A stretch of DNA of 64,000 nucleotides from contig CAVTOG010000013.1 in NCBI GenBank assembly GCA_963736325.1, forward strand, positions 62,001 to 126,000, in the 5' to 3' direction. This document shows, piece by piece, positions 8,562 to 17,134 of this stretch. The DNA is from Actinoallomurus sp963736325 (GTDB lineage Bacteria; Actinomycetota; Actinomycetes; Streptosporangiales; Streptosporangiaceae). The stretch's first letter is position 1. Each line of letters opens with the position of its first letter. The position numbers and the translations under genes were made by a program. A model generated the notes under the pieces. That model saw nothing but the letters and a program-made list of their open reading frames with translations. It was not told where the DNA came from and did not search any database.

Positions 8562-9158
8562 ATGCCCAAAGTCAGCGAGGACCACCTGGAACAGCGGCGT
8601 CAGCAGATCCTGGACGCCGCACGCCGGTGCTTCGGCCGCAAGGGCTTCCACCGGACGTCCATGCAGGACGTCTTCGCCGAGTCCGGGCTGTCGGCCGGCG
8701 CGGTCTACCGCTACTTCAAGAGCAAGGACGACATCGTCCGCGCCATCGCCACCGAAGGCCAGATGATCATCGGCGGGCTGGTGGAGGAGATCGTCAACGA
8801 GGAGCCGCTGCCGCCGCTCTCGGAGGTGATGCGGCGGGTCTGCGAACGCCTCGAGTCACTGCTGGTGGAAGACGGGTCGCTGCGCGTCGCCCCCGAGGGC
8901 TGGGCCGAGGCGGTGCACAACCCGGTGATCGGCCTGCTGGTGCGGCGGTTGTTCACCGACACGCGCGTCTGCTGGATCAGGCTCGCCGAGCGGATGCGCG
9001 ACACCGGACGGCTTCCGCCGGACACCGACACGTACGCGGTCGGAGCGACGCTGCTGTGCGTGATGCCGGGCTTCGTCCTGCAGCGGATCCTGCTCGATGA
9101 CGTCGACGCCGGCATGGTCGAGGCCGGGTTCCACGCGCTGACGAGCCCGGTTGCCTGA
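8562..9158 (+). CDS. TetR-family transcriptional regulator
   Basis: A 198-residue TetR regulator. The DNA-binding domain is typical: RQQILDAARRCFGRKGFHRT (about 12-31) followed by MQDVFAESGLSAGAVYRYFKS, with a C-terminal helical effector domain (from about residue 75) of the type seen in TetR_C_6 proteins. The start at 8562 follows the perfect operator AACGAACGTTCGTT. The divergently transcribed neighbour is a YhgE-like membrane protein carrying a second copy of the operator, so it is the likely target, with control probably relieved by a small lipophilic compound (inference). Ends 2 bases before the stop of convergent dapF. Confidence 0.88.
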   Translation: MPKVSEDHLEQRRQQILDAARRCFGRKGFHRTSMQDVFAESGLSAGAVYRYFKSKDDIVRAIATEGQMIIGGLVEEIVNEEPLPPLSEVMRRVCERLESLLVEDGSLRVAPEGWAEAVHNPVIGLLVRRLFTDTRVCWIRLAERMRDTGRLPPDTDTYAVGATLLCVMPGFVLQRILLDDVDAGMVEAGFHALTSPVA

Positions 9159-9160
9159 GG

Positions 9161-9970
9161 TCAGGCGCGGAAGAACTCGGGCCGGATCTCCCCTTCGGCC
9201 ACGAGCACGGCGGGGCCGCGGAGGAAGCTCGTCGTGCCGTCGAGGATCACCGAGACCACTCCACCCGGAACGGCGATCTCCCAGGTGCCCTGCGTACGGC
9301 CCTCGGCGTGGGCGGCGGCGACGGCCGTGGCGACCGCGCCGGTGCCGCACGAGCGCGTCTCGCCGGAGCCGCGCTCGTACACGCGCATCTCGACCCGGCC
9401 GTCGCCGACCGGCCGGAAGAGCTCGACGTTGACGCCGTCCGGGAAGTCGGCGGCGTCGACCAGGGGTGCGCGGCCGAGGTCGAGCCCGGCGACGGGAGTG
9501 GAGATCTCGCAGGCCAGGTGCGGGTTTCCGGTGAGGACCTTGAGGCCCTCGCGCGAGACGCCGTCCACGACGGCCGTGCTCGTGCCGCGGACGTCCGGGG
9601 CGCCCATGTCGACCGTGACGTCACCGGTCGCGTCCAGCCGGACCGCGCGCACTCCCCCGCGCGTGCCGATCGGCAGGTCGCCGGGGGCGGCCAGGCCGGC
9701 CTCGACGAGATAGCGGGCGAAGACCCGCGCACCGTTGCCGCACATCTCCGCGATGCTGCCGTCGGCGTTGTGGTAGTCCATGAACCACTCGGCGTCGTCG
9801 TCGCGGCCGAGCGCCTTCGTGCGCACGACCCGCAGCAGGCCGTCGGCGCCGATGCCGGCGCGCCGGTCGCAGAGCGCGGCGACGAGCCCTGGGGTGAGCT
9901 CGATCGAGCCATCGGGGTCCGGCAGGATCACGAAGTCGTTCTCGGTGCCGTGGCCCTTTACGAAACGCAT
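9161..9970 (-). CDS. dapF: Diaminopimelate epimerase
   Basis: A 269-residue cofactor-independent epimerase converting LL-2,6-diaminopimelate to the meso form, the penultimate step to lysine and a building block of peptidoglycan. Both catalytic cysteines are present in their signature contexts: AEMCGNGAR (Cys about 77) and ETRSCGTGA (Cys about 208). The N-terminus MRFVKGHGTENDFV is typical of actinobacterial DapF. The start lies inside the 3' end of miaA (13-base overlap), so the two are coupled, an arrangement also seen in mycobacteria and streptomycetes. Full length, no anomalies. Confidence 0.97.
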   Translation of the reverse strand: MRFVKGHGTENDFVILPDPDGSIELTPGLVAALCDRRAGIGADGLLRVVRTKALGRDDDAEWFMDYHNADGSIAEMCGNGARVFARYLVEAGLAAPGDLPIGTRGGVRAVRLDATGDVTVDMGAPDVRGTSTAVVDGVSREGLKVLTGNPHLACEISTPVAGLDLGRAPLVDAADFPDGVNVELFRPVGDGRVEMRVYERGSGETRSCGTGAVATAVAAAHAEGRTQGTWEIAVPGGVVSVILDGTTSFLRGPAVLVAEGEIRPEFFRA

Positions 9971-10857
9971 GTCTCGATGGTAGCCAGCGCGTGCTCGATC
10001 GTCGCGTCGTGGTCGATCCAGCGTACGCGCGGGTCGCGGCGGAACCAGGACTCCTGGCGGCGGGCGAACCTCCGGGTCGCGCGGATCGTCTCCTCCTTCG
10101 CCTGCTCCTCGGTCGACTCCCCCGACAGGAACCGCAGCACCTGCGCGTAACCGAGCGCGCGGCTCGCGGTGCGCCCGTCGCGCAGCCCGTACGGCTCCAG
10201 CGCGCGCACCTCGTCGACGAGCCCGGCCGACCACATGCGCTCGACGCGCAGCGCGATGCGCGCGTCCAGCTCCGGGCGTGGGACGCTCAGCCCGATCTCC
10301 GTGCGGTCCTCGACGTCGGCGTAGGAGGGCATGGACGCGGTGAACGGCCGTCCCGTCATCTCGATCACCTCGAGCGCGCGGACGATCCGCCGCCCGTCGC
10401 TGGGGAGGATGGCCGCGGCGGCGTCCGGATCGCTGCCGGCCAGCCGCGCGTGCAGCGCCGCCGTTCCCGCCTCCGCGAGCTCGTCCTCCAGCCGGGCGCG
10501 TACGCCCGGATCGGTGCCGGGGAACTCCAGGTCGTCCAGCACCGCGCGCACGTAGAGCCCCGACCCGCCGACCAGCAGCGGCACCCGCCGACGCCCGGTG
10601 ATCTCCTCGATCGCCCTCTTCGCCGCCTCCTGGTAGTCGGCGACACTGGCGGCGCGGGTGACGTCCCAGATGTCGAGCAGGTGGTGCGGAACGCCGCGGC
10701 GCTCGTCCATGGTGAGCTTGGCGGTGCCGACGTCCATGCCGCGGTAGAGCTGCATCGAGTCGGCGTTGATCACCTCACCACCGAGCCGCAGGGCCAGCTC
10801 GACCGCGAGGTCGGACTTCCCGGCCGCGGTCGGCCCCACAACGGCGATCACGTCCAA
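9958..10857 (-). CDS. miaA: tRNA dimethylallyltransferase
   Basis: A 299-residue enzyme that adds a dimethylallyl group from DMAPP to N6 of A37 in tRNAs reading UNN codons; MiaB, encoded at 11.9-13.4 kb, then thiomethylates the same base. The P-loop GPTAAGKS is at about residues 8-15, INADSMQLYRGMDVGTAK follows, and the C-terminal FARRQESWFRRDPR segment is characteristic. I place the start at TTG 10857 because AAGGAG lies 6 bases upstream; a GTG two codons later is the alternative. The 3' end overlaps dapF by 13 bases. Confidence 0.96.
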   Translation of the reverse strand: MDVIAVVGPTAAGKSDLAVELALRLGGEVINADSMQLYRGMDVGTAKLTMDERRGVPHHLLDIWDVTRAASVADYQEAAKRAIEEITGRRRVPLLVGGSGLYVRAVLDDLEFPGTDPGVRARLEDELAEAGTAALHARLAGSDPDAAAAILPSDGRRIVRALEVIEMTGRPFTASMPSYADVEDRTEIGLSVPRPELDARIALRVERMWSAGLVDEVRALEPYGLRDGRTASRALGYAQVLRFLSGESTEEQAKEETIRATRRFARRQESWFRRDPRVRWIDHDATIEHALATIETCVS

Positions 10858-10990
10858 CGGACACTCCTTCACCGGCTCGTTCGTTCTCTCATTACGCACG
10901 GTCACGTGCTTAATTCTGGCCCTCTTGGGGGTATGGCTTCGCATAACGGGCACCGAGCTTCGGCGTCCGACCGAGAATCCGGGGGGATTC

Positions 10991-11194
10991 ATGTCGCTCG
11001 TGGACAAGGTCAAGGGCTTCCTCAGCCAGCACGCCGGCCAGGTCGACAAGGCCATCGACAAGGCCGGGGACCTCGCCGACAAGAGGACCGGCGGCAAGTA
11101 CGCCGACAAGATCGACAAGGCTCAGGAGCAGGCCAAGAAGGCCGCCCGCGCCAACGAGGATGCCGCACGCCGTCAGCACCCTGACGAGCCCTGA
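10991..11194 (+). CDS. MT0933-like antitoxin-family small protein (orphan)
   Basis: A 67-residue highly charged, predicted all-helical protein rich in Lys/Asp/Ala (MSLVDKVKGFLSQHAGQ, DKAGDLADKRTGGKYADK). This composition and pattern match the actinobacterial family annotated as MT0933-like antitoxin. A GGGGGGA ribosome-binding site precedes the ATG. No toxin-sized partner lies on either side: miaA is divergent upstream and an unrelated gene is convergent downstream. It may therefore be a solitary member with a different job, perhaps stress related. Evidence for an antitoxin role is only by family name. Confidence 0.65.
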   Translation: MSLVDKVKGFLSQHAGQVDKAIDKAGDLADKRTGGKYADKIDKAQEQAKKAARANEDAARRQHPDEP

Positions 11195-11203
11195 ACAGCG
11201 CTT

Positions 11204-11878
11204 TCAGCGGCGCACCCAGCTCGCGACGAGGTAGCCGACGCCGTACGGCGCCTCGTCGGCGAGCAGCTCCGCGGTGAACCGGCCGTCTCCCGCCGCGCCC
11301 GCGAGCACCTGCCACGGGGCGCGCCCGGCGGCGTGCAGTTCGGCCGCCAGGCCAGGGTCGACACGGGACAGCGCGCCCGTGTCGGCCGACGCGAGGGCGA
11401 GCGCGGCGCCGGCGTCGAACTCCGCGGACCGCGGATCGAAGTAGCCGGGCGCGCGTTCGGTACGGCACGCCGCGCCGTCCCCCATGACCAGCAGCGCGAC
11501 CCGCGGCGCGCGGGCGGCCAGCTCCGCGCCGAGCCGCGCGCACGCTACGGGCGAGGCGTCCTCTGCGATGCTCTGGAAGACGGCCTCGCGCTCGCCGAGC
11601 AGCCAGCGGCCGATCGTCAGCGACAGTGGCAGCACCGGCTCGCCCGTCCCGACGGTGACCGGGACGCCGTACGGCCGGAGAGTGCCCGCGGCGTCCGCGC
11701 CGAAGTCACGCGTCTCCGGGCCCGCCCCCACCACGACCAGCAGATCGGCACCGGGAACGAGGCTGCGGATGGACACATGGCAGGCGCCGCGGAGAGCGTC
11801 GAGTTCAGGCGCGGCGCCGCCGGCCACCTCCGGGACGAGCATCGGAGGGTGGGGGCAGACCGCCGCCGCGATCAGCAC
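11204..11878 (-). CDS. LigB/class III extradiol dioxygenase-like protein, probably inactive
   Basis: A 224-residue protein with the fold-family signature of class III extradiol ring-cleavage dioxygenases/MEMO proteins (CPHPPMLVPEV at the N-terminus). The usual second and third ligand motifs (SPHG-like and GDLSHR-like) appear here as VVGAGPETRDF and VMGDGAACRTER, without histidines, so metal-dependent dioxygenase chemistry is unlikely. An alanine-rich relative occupies the same place between miaA and miaB in mycobacteria (Rv2728c), which suggests a conserved but unknown role linked to this locus. The start is GTG 11878, 7 bases after the miaB stop, so it is probably cotranscribed with miaB. 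Confidence 0.75.
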   Translation of the reverse strand: MLIAAAVCPHPPMLVPEVAGGAAPELDALRGACHVSIRSLVPGADLLVVVGAGPETRDFGADAAGTLRPYGVPVTVGTGEPVLPLSLTIGRWLLGEREAVFQSIAEDASPVACARLGAELAARAPRVALLVMGDGAACRTERAPGYFDPRSAEFDAGAALALASADTGALSRVDPGLAAELHAAGRAPWQVLAGAAGDGRFTAELLADEAPYGVGYLVASWVRR

Positions 11879-11885
11879 TTCGGCG

Positions 11886-13367
11886 TCACGAACAGGCCGG
11901 GGTGACCGGGGCGGCCGCAGGCCGCCCGATGCCCGGCATCCCCAGCGACACGCCCTTGGGCGGCGCCGCACCGCGCTCCCACGCGTCGCCCGCCGCCGTA
12001 CGGCGGACCCCACGGGCCGGGCCGTCCGCGACCAGGTGGTGCGGGGCGGCGTAGGTGATGTTCACCGTCACCAGGTCGCCGGGGCGCGCCGCCTCGGCCT
12101 CGGTGAAGTGGACGAGGCGGTTGTCGGCGGCGCGGCCGGACATGCGGTTGGTGCGCTGGTCCTTGCGTCCCTCGCCTTCGGCGACGAGGACGTCCAGGGT
12201 GCGTCCGAGCTGCTTCTTGTTCTCCGACCAGGAGATCTCCTCCTGGAGCGCGACGAGACGCTCGTACCGCTCCTGCACGACCTCCTTCGGCACCTGGTGC
12301 TCCATCTCGGCGGCCGGCGTGCCGGGCCGCTTGGAGTACTGGAAGGTGTACGCGCCGGAGAACCGCGCCTCTCGCACGACCTTCAGCGTCTGCTCGAAGT
12401 CGTCCTCGGTCTCGCCGGGGAAGCCCACGATGATGTCGGTGGTGATCGCGGCGTGCGGGATGGCCTCACGCACACGCTCGATGATGCCGAGATAGCGCGA
12501 CTGGCGGTAGGAGCGCCGCATCGCCTTCAGCACGGTGTCGGAGCCCGACTGCAGCGGCATGTGCAGCGACGGCATGACGTTGGGCGTCTCGGCCATCGCC
12601 GCGATCACGTCGTCGGTGAAGTCGCGCGGGTGCGGCGAGGTGAAGCGCACGCGCTCCAGGCCGTCGATCTCCCCGCAGGAACGCAGCAGCTTGGCGAACG
12701 CGCCGCGGTCGCCGAACTCGGCGCCGTAGGAGTTGACGTTCTGCCCGAGCAGCGTGACCTCCAGGACGCCCTCGCCGACGAGCGCCTCGATCTCGGCGAG
12801 GATGTCGCCGGGACGGCGGTCCTTCTCGGTGCCGCGCAGCGACGGAACGATGCAGAAGGTGCACGTGTTGTTGCAGCCCACCGAGATCGACACCCAGGCG
12901 GCGTACGGGGACTCGCGCCGGGTCGGCAGGGTGCTCGGGAACGTCTCGAGCGACTCCTTGATCTCGACCTGGGCCTCGTCCTGGACGCGGGCGCGTTCGA
13001 GCAGCACCGGCAGCGAGCCGATGTTGTGGGTGCCGAACACGACGTCCACCCACGGCGCGCGGCGCACGATCGTGTCGCGGTCCTTCTGCGCCAGGCAGCC
13101 GCCGACGGCGATCTGCATGCCGGCGTGGCCGTCCTTGACGGGGCGCAGGTGGCCGAGGTTGCCGTAGAGGCGGTTGTCGGCGTTCTCGCGGACCGCGCAC
13201 GTGTTGAACACGATGACGTCGGGCGTCGCGCCCTCGACGGCGCGGTCGTAGCCGGCGTCCTCGAGGAGCCCGGCGAGGCGCTCGGAGTCGTGGACGTTCA
13301 TCTGGCAGCCGTACGTACGTATTTCATAGGTACGGGCTTGGTCGTGGAATCCCCTGGGCGCGCTCAT
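11886..13367 (-). CDS. miaB: tRNA-2-methylthio-N6-dimethylallyladenosine synthase
   Basis: A 493-residue radical-SAM methylthiotransferase that converts i6A37 to ms2i6A37 in tRNA. The N-terminal UPF0004 domain has the auxiliary cluster cysteines (TYGCQMNVHDSE and later GGCLAQKD), the radical-SAM core has GCNNTCTFCIVP with the CxxxCxxC triplet (about residues 172-178), and a TRAM RNA-binding domain lies near the C-terminus. It ends with a disordered Ala/Pro-rich tail. It is followed on the same strand by the extradiol-like gene. The substrate is made by MiaA, encoded 1 kb downstream. Confidence 0.97.
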   Translation of the reverse strand: MSAPRGFHDQARTYEIRTYGCQMNVHDSERLAGLLEDAGYDRAVEGATPDVIVFNTCAVRENADNRLYGNLGHLRPVKDGHAGMQIAVGGCLAQKDRDTIVRRAPWVDVVFGTHNIGSLPVLLERARVQDEAQVEIKESLETFPSTLPTRRESPYAAWVSISVGCNNTCTFCIVPSLRGTEKDRRPGDILAEIEALVGEGVLEVTLLGQNVNSYGAEFGDRGAFAKLLRSCGEIDGLERVRFTSPHPRDFTDDVIAAMAETPNVMPSLHMPLQSGSDTVLKAMRRSYRQSRYLGIIERVREAIPHAAITTDIIVGFPGETEDDFEQTLKVVREARFSGAYTFQYSKRPGTPAAEMEHQVPKEVVQERYERLVALQEEISWSENKKQLGRTLDVLVAEGEGRKDQRTNRMSGRAADNRLVHFTEAEAARPGDLVTVNITYAAPHHLVADGPARGVRRTAAGDAWERGAAPPKGVSLGMPGIGRPAAAPVTPACS

Positions 13368-13487
13368 CTCAAGAAGAAAGGGTACGCGCGCCGCGCGACC
13401 GGCAGGACTCGGGCCGCGCGATGGATCCTGTTCACCAGGCGTAACACGGACGGAACGCGGAGGTGCAACGTGATCGGATCGGTATAT

Positions 13488-13525
13488 CGGATGACGGACG
13501 GTGTTCTGCGGATGACGTACGCTTT
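13488..13525 (+). promoter_or_regulatory. gluA promoter with 9-bp direct repeat
   Basis: CGGATGACG occurs at 13488-13496 and again at 13509-13517, exactly 21 bases apart (two helical turns). The second copy is followed by TACGCT, a plausible -10 element about 12 bases before the gluA start. The repeat is a candidate binding site for an activator or repressor of the glutamate importer. Confidence 0.35.
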
Positions 13526-13531
13526 GCGGCC

Positions 13532-14314
13532 ATGACGGACACCAATGCGGCCCAGCAACAGGCGGGCGACAGTGGCGGCGGCCCGCTCGTCGTGCTTGAG
13601 AACGTCAACAAGTACTTCGGCGAATTGCATGTCCTGAAGGACATCGACCTCACCATCCACCGCGGCGAGGTCGTGGTAGTGATCGGCCCTTCGGGCGGCG
13701 GCAAGTCGACCCTGTGCCGGACGATCAACCGGCTGGAGCCGATCGACGGCGGGACGATCAAAATCGACGGTGTGCCGTTGCCGGAGGAGGGCAAAACCCT
13801 CGCCCAGCTGCGCGCCGACGTCGGAATGGTGTTCCAGTCGTTCAACCTCTTCGCGCACAAGACGATTCTCCAGAACGTCACCCTTGGGCCGACGAAGGTC
13901 AAGAAGGTCGGCGCCGCAGAGGCCGAGCAGCACGCCATGGAACTCCTGGAGCGCGTCGGCATCGCGACGCAGGCGCAGAAGTACCCGGCGCAGCTCTCCG
14001 GCGGCCAGCAGCAGCGCGCGGCGATCGCGCGCGCCCTGGCGATGCGGCCGAAGGTGATGCTCTTCGACGAGCCGACGTCCGCTCTCGACCCGGAGATGAT
14101 CTCCGAGGTGCTCGACGTCATGACCAACCTGGCCGCCGAGGGAATGACCATGGTCGTGGTGACCCACGAGATGGGATTCGCCCGCGCGTCGGCCAATAAA
14201 GTGGTCTTCATGGCGGACGGCCAGATCGTCGAGGAGAACACCCCCGAAGACTTCTTCACCAACGCGCGCAGCGAACGCGCCAAGGACTTCCTTTCCAAGA
14301 TCCTGAAGCACTGA
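13532..14314 (+). CDS. gluA: Glutamate-type ABC transporter ATP-binding protein
   Basis: A 260-residue ABC ATPase of the polar amino-acid uptake class (GlnQ/GluA). Walker A GPSGGGKST is near residue 52, the Q-loop in VGMVFQSFNLF, the signature LSGGQQQR near 157, Walker B VMLFDEPTSALDPE, and the switch His in VVTHEMGF. ATG 13532 is chosen because the conserved core begins shortly after (VVLENVNKYFG). It is the first gene of gluABCD, the complete importer encoded through 16.9 kb. A similar cluster lies near miaB/recA in Streptomyces, so the position is ancestral. Glutamate is the likely substrate by homology; other acidic or polar amino acids are possible. Confidence 0.95.
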   Translation: MTDTNAAQQQAGDSGGGPLVVLENVNKYFGELHVLKDIDLTIHRGEVVVVIGPSGGGKSTLCRTINRLEPIDGGTIKIDGVPLPEEGKTLAQLRADVGMVFQSFNLFAHKTILQNVTLGPTKVKKVGAAEAEQHAMELLERVGIATQAQKYPAQLSGGQQQRAAIARALAMRPKVMLFDEPTSALDPEMISEVLDVMTNLAAEGMTMVVVTHEMGFARASANKVVFMADGQIVEENTPEDFFTNARSERAKDFLSKILKH

Positions 14315-14369
14315 AAACAATGATCGCCGGCCGCGCCGCGGTAGTGGCATGAGAAGTAGAGGATCGAGA

Positions 14370-15224
14370 ATGCGAGTACGTCATTTCGGGGTCGCCCTCG
14401 CCGCCATCTCGGTGGCGACGATGGGTGTCACGGGCTGCGGCGCCAAGAAGGCCAGCTCGGTCGTCGACAAGGCCAAGAGCCAGAAGAAGCTCACCATCGG
14501 CGTGAAGTTCGACCAGCCCGGCCTCGGACAGAAGCAGCCCGACGGCAACGTCAAGGGCTTCGACATCGATGTCGCCAAGTACATCGCCAAGCAGCTCGGT
14601 GTCGAGGAGAAGAACATCACCTGGAAGGAGGCGCGGTCGGCCAACCGCGACTCCTTCGTCACGACCGGCACGGTCGACATGGTGATCGCCACCTACTCGA
14701 TCACGCCCGAACGCCAGAAGAAGATCACCTTCGGCGGCCCGTACTACGTCGCGCACCAGGACCTGATGGTCCGGGCCAACGACACCTCGATCAAGTCGCT
14801 GACCGACCTCAAGGGCAAGAAGATCTGCGCCGTACAGGGGTCCAACTCCTGGCAGAACATCACCAAGGGCACGAACGAGATCAACCAAGCGGTCGCCGCA
14901 AAGACCGTCCCCGCCAACGGTTACGACGACTGCATCACGAAGCTCAAGGGCGGCAGCGTCGACGTGGTGTCCACCGACAACACCATCCTCGCCGGCTTCG
15001 CCGCGCGCGAGGGCACCTCGGTCAAGGTCGTCAACGCCCCGTTCACCGACGAGAAGTACGGCGTCGGCATCAAGAAGGGCGACAGCAAGTCCTGCGAGGC
15101 GATCAACAAGGCGATCGCCCAGATGTACCAGGACGGATCCGCTAAGCAGTACCTCCAGGCGGAGTTCGGAGAGACGAGTCTCAAGTTCGACACGACGGTG
15201 CCGGCGCCCGTGGGCTGCAGCTGA
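14370..15224 (+). CDS. gluB: Glutamate-binding lipoprotein of ABC importer
   Basis: A 284-residue family 3 solute-binding protein. ATG 14370 has GAGG at good spacing and gives a lipoprotein signal with lipobox VTGC (Cys near 23). KKLTIGVKFDQPGLG, GFDIDVAKYIAKQLG and EARSANRDSFVTTGTVDM are the usual ligand-binding lobe elements of GluB/GlnH proteins. A Lys/Ser-rich linker after the lipid Cys tethers it to the membrane. It lies 55 bases after gluA. A strong stem-loop separates it from the permease genes, probably raising its level relative to them. Confidence 0.95.
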   Translation: MRVRHFGVALAAISVATMGVTGCGAKKASSVVDKAKSQKKLTIGVKFDQPGLGQKQPDGNVKGFDIDVAKYIAKQLGVEEKNITWKEARSANRDSFVTTGTVDMVIATYSITPERQKKITFGGPYYVAHQDLMVRANDTSIKSLTDLKGKKICAVQGSNSWQNITKGTNEINQAVAAKTVPANGYDDCITKLKGGSVDVVSTDNTILAGFAAREGTSVKVVNAPFTDEKYGVGIKKGDSKSCEAINKAIAQMYQDGSAKQYLQAEFGETSLKFDTTVPAPVGCS

Positions 15225-15237
15225 CCTCTCGTTGCGT

Positions 15238-15273
15238 CGAGTGCCGGTGAACCCCTGTGTTCACCGGCACTCG
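15238..15273 (+). promoter_or_regulatory. Intercistronic stem-loop between gluB and gluC
   Basis: A perfect 15-bp inverted repeat (arms 15238-15252 and 15259-15273, 6-base loop) begins 13 bases after the gluB stop. No T-run follows, so it is not a classic terminator. Such hairpins after binding-protein genes commonly block 3' exonucleases or partly attenuate transcription, giving excess binding protein over permease. Confidence 0.75.
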
Positions 15274-15292
15274 GACTATTCGGTGGAGTGCC

Positions 15293-15982
15293 ATGAACTT
15301 GCATAACCTGCTCGACTTCGCACCGGTCTTCGACAACTTCGGCAAAATCCTGGGCGGCTTCTGGACGACGGTGCGCCTGGCCGCCGCCGCCGCGGTTTTC
15401 TCGCTGATCCTCGGCACGATCGTCGCCGGCATGCGGGTCTCACCCGTCCCGATGCTTCGCGCTGCGGGCACGTTCTACGTCGGCCTGTTCCGCAACACCC
15501 CGCTGACGCTCATCCTGTTGTTCTGCGGTCTCGGCCTTCGCGACACACTCGGCCTCTGGAGCCACGCCGACGCGAACGTCAGCGGCTACTGGCTCGCCGT
15601 CCTCGGCTTGTCCGTGTACACCGCGGCGTTCATCTGCGAGTCACTTCGAGCCGGTATCAACACCGTGCCGCTGGGCCAGGCTGAGGCGGCACGGTCGATC
15701 GGGCTGACGTTTCTCCAGTCGCTTCGGTACGTCGTGCTTCCGCAGGCGTTCCGTTCGGTCATCTCACCGCTGGGCAGTGTCCTCATCGCGATGATCAAGA
15801 ACACTTCCGTGGCGCTCGTCGCGGGCTCCCTGGAGGCTGCCGCAGTGATGAAGCAGATGTTCGACGACATCGGCGGCACGGTCCCGATCTTTCTCGGGTT
15901 CGCCATCGGCTACATGATCCTCACCCTGCCGACCGGATACTTCTTCGGATGGCTGGCCAAGCGGCTGGCGGTGGTCCGATGA
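15293..15982 (+). CDS. gluC: Glutamate-type ABC transporter permease
   Basis: A 229-residue inner-membrane permease of the HisMQ family with about five helices. The coupling-helix EAA motif appears as EAARSIGLTFLQSLRYVVLPQ (residues about 136-156), which contacts GluA. ATG 15293 is preceded by GGTGGAG. It overlaps gluD by ATGA and should form the heterodimeric channel with it. Confidence 0.94.
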   Translation: MNLHNLLDFAPVFDNFGKILGGFWTTVRLAAAAAVFSLILGTIVAGMRVSPVPMLRAAGTFYVGLFRNTPLTLILLFCGLGLRDTLGLWSHADANVSGYWLAVLGLSVYTAAFICESLRAGINTVPLGQAEAARSIGLTFLQSLRYVVLPQAFRSVISPLGSVLIAMIKNTSVALVAGSLEAAAVMKQMFDDIGGTVPIFLGFAIGYMILTLPTGYFFGWLAKRLAVVR

Positions 15983-16914
15983 CGCCCCTGGTGCCCTCCC
16001 GTGCGCGCAAAAAGCAGCCGTCGGTCCTGTTCGACGCACCGGGACCACGGGCGCGCAGGCGCAACCTGCTCCTCACGATCGTCTTCGGGCTGGCCTTCCT
16101 CTGGATCCTCGCCCTGCTCATCGCGAAGCTCGACCAGAAACACCAGCTCGACGGCAGGCTATGGAAGCCCTACAGCCATGCCAACGTGTGGCAGAACTAC
16201 ATCTGGCATGGCCTGTGGAACACCCTGCAGGCGACCATCGTCGCGGCCGTTCTCGCGCTGATCTTCGGCGTCGCCTTCGGCCTCGCCCGGATGTCGGACC
16301 ATCGATGGATCCGGCTCCCCGCCGGGGCGATCGTGGAGTTCTTCCGAGCCATCCCCGTCTTGATCATGATGTACTTCGCGCTGGCCGGTCCGCCGATCAT
16401 CGCGGACGCGTTCGGGCGGGTCATCTCGCCGGTGACCGAATTCCAGGCCGTGGTCGCCGGTCTGACGCTCTACAACGGGGCGGTACTCGCCGAGATCGTC
16501 CGTGCGGGCATCAACTCGATCCCGCGTGGTCAGTCCGAGGCGGGCTACTCGATCGGGCTGCGCAAGAGCGGCGTGATGCTGCGCATCCTGGTACCGCAGG
16601 CCATCACGGCGATGATGCCCGCGATCGTCAGCCAGCTCGTGGTCCTGCTCAAGGACTCCGCGCTCGGCTACATCATCGCCTACGAGGACCTGCTCAACTC
16701 GGGCTTCTACCAGGTGAAGGGCAAGTTCGGGAACCTGATACCGGCAGCCGTCATCGTGACCGCGATCTACGTCACAATGAACCTGTCGCTCAGCTTCTTC
16801 GCCAACTGGCTGGAACGGCGCAGCCGTACCAGCCGCAAGAGCGCTGGGCGCACTCTGGGGACCGGAACCGGTGTCCCACCGGCCGCAGGTCTGGACTCCG
16901 GCTCAGCCGTCTGA
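15979..16914 (+). CDS. gluD: Glutamate-type ABC transporter permease
   Basis: A 311-residue permease, partner of GluC. An Arg/Lys-rich cytoplasmic N-terminus of ~35 residues precedes the first helix (LLLTIVFGLAFLWILALLI). The EAA loop reads SEAGYSIGLRKSGVMLRI. The C-terminus adds about 35 polar residues (RRSRTSRKSAGR and on) absent from GluC. The start overlaps the gluC stop (ATGA), and a strong terminator lies 15 bases after its stop, closing the operon. Confidence 0.94.
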   Translation: MTPLVPSRARKKQPSVLFDAPGPRARRRNLLLTIVFGLAFLWILALLIAKLDQKHQLDGRLWKPYSHANVWQNYIWHGLWNTLQATIVAAVLALIFGVAFGLARMSDHRWIRLPAGAIVEFFRAIPVLIMMYFALAGPPIIADAFGRVISPVTEFQAVVAGLTLYNGAVLAEIVRAGINSIPRGQSEAGYSIGLRKSGVMLRILVPQAITAMMPAIVSQLVVLLKDSALGYIIAYEDLLNSGFYQVKGKFGNLIPAAVIVTAIYVTMNLSLSFFANWLERRSRTSRKSAGRTLGTGTGVPPAAGLDSGSAV

Positions 16915-16928
16915 CGCGTCTCGTCTCC

Positions 16929-16975
16929 CGCAACGGGGCGGATAGCGGAGATTTTCCGCTATCCGCCCCGTTGCG
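16929..16975 (+). terminator. Strong terminator of gluABCD
   Basis: A 21-bp perfect stem (arms 16929-16949 and 16955-16975) with a 5-base loop lies 15 bases after gluD, followed by a short CATTTG rather than a long T-run, as is usual in high-GC actinobacteria. Confidence 0.85.
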
Positions 16976-17134
16976 CATTTGACCTCGGGTAAGACGCGAG
17001 AGTCGGCCCTAAATAGCGTTTAGTCGTTTTTATCCCAATTGCACGTCCGGCACTGCCGTAACTAGTGTCCTTACTGACAGATAGTCAGATTTCGGGGGAA
17101 AGCTGACTAGTCTCAACGGGAGGACGAGTTTTCC

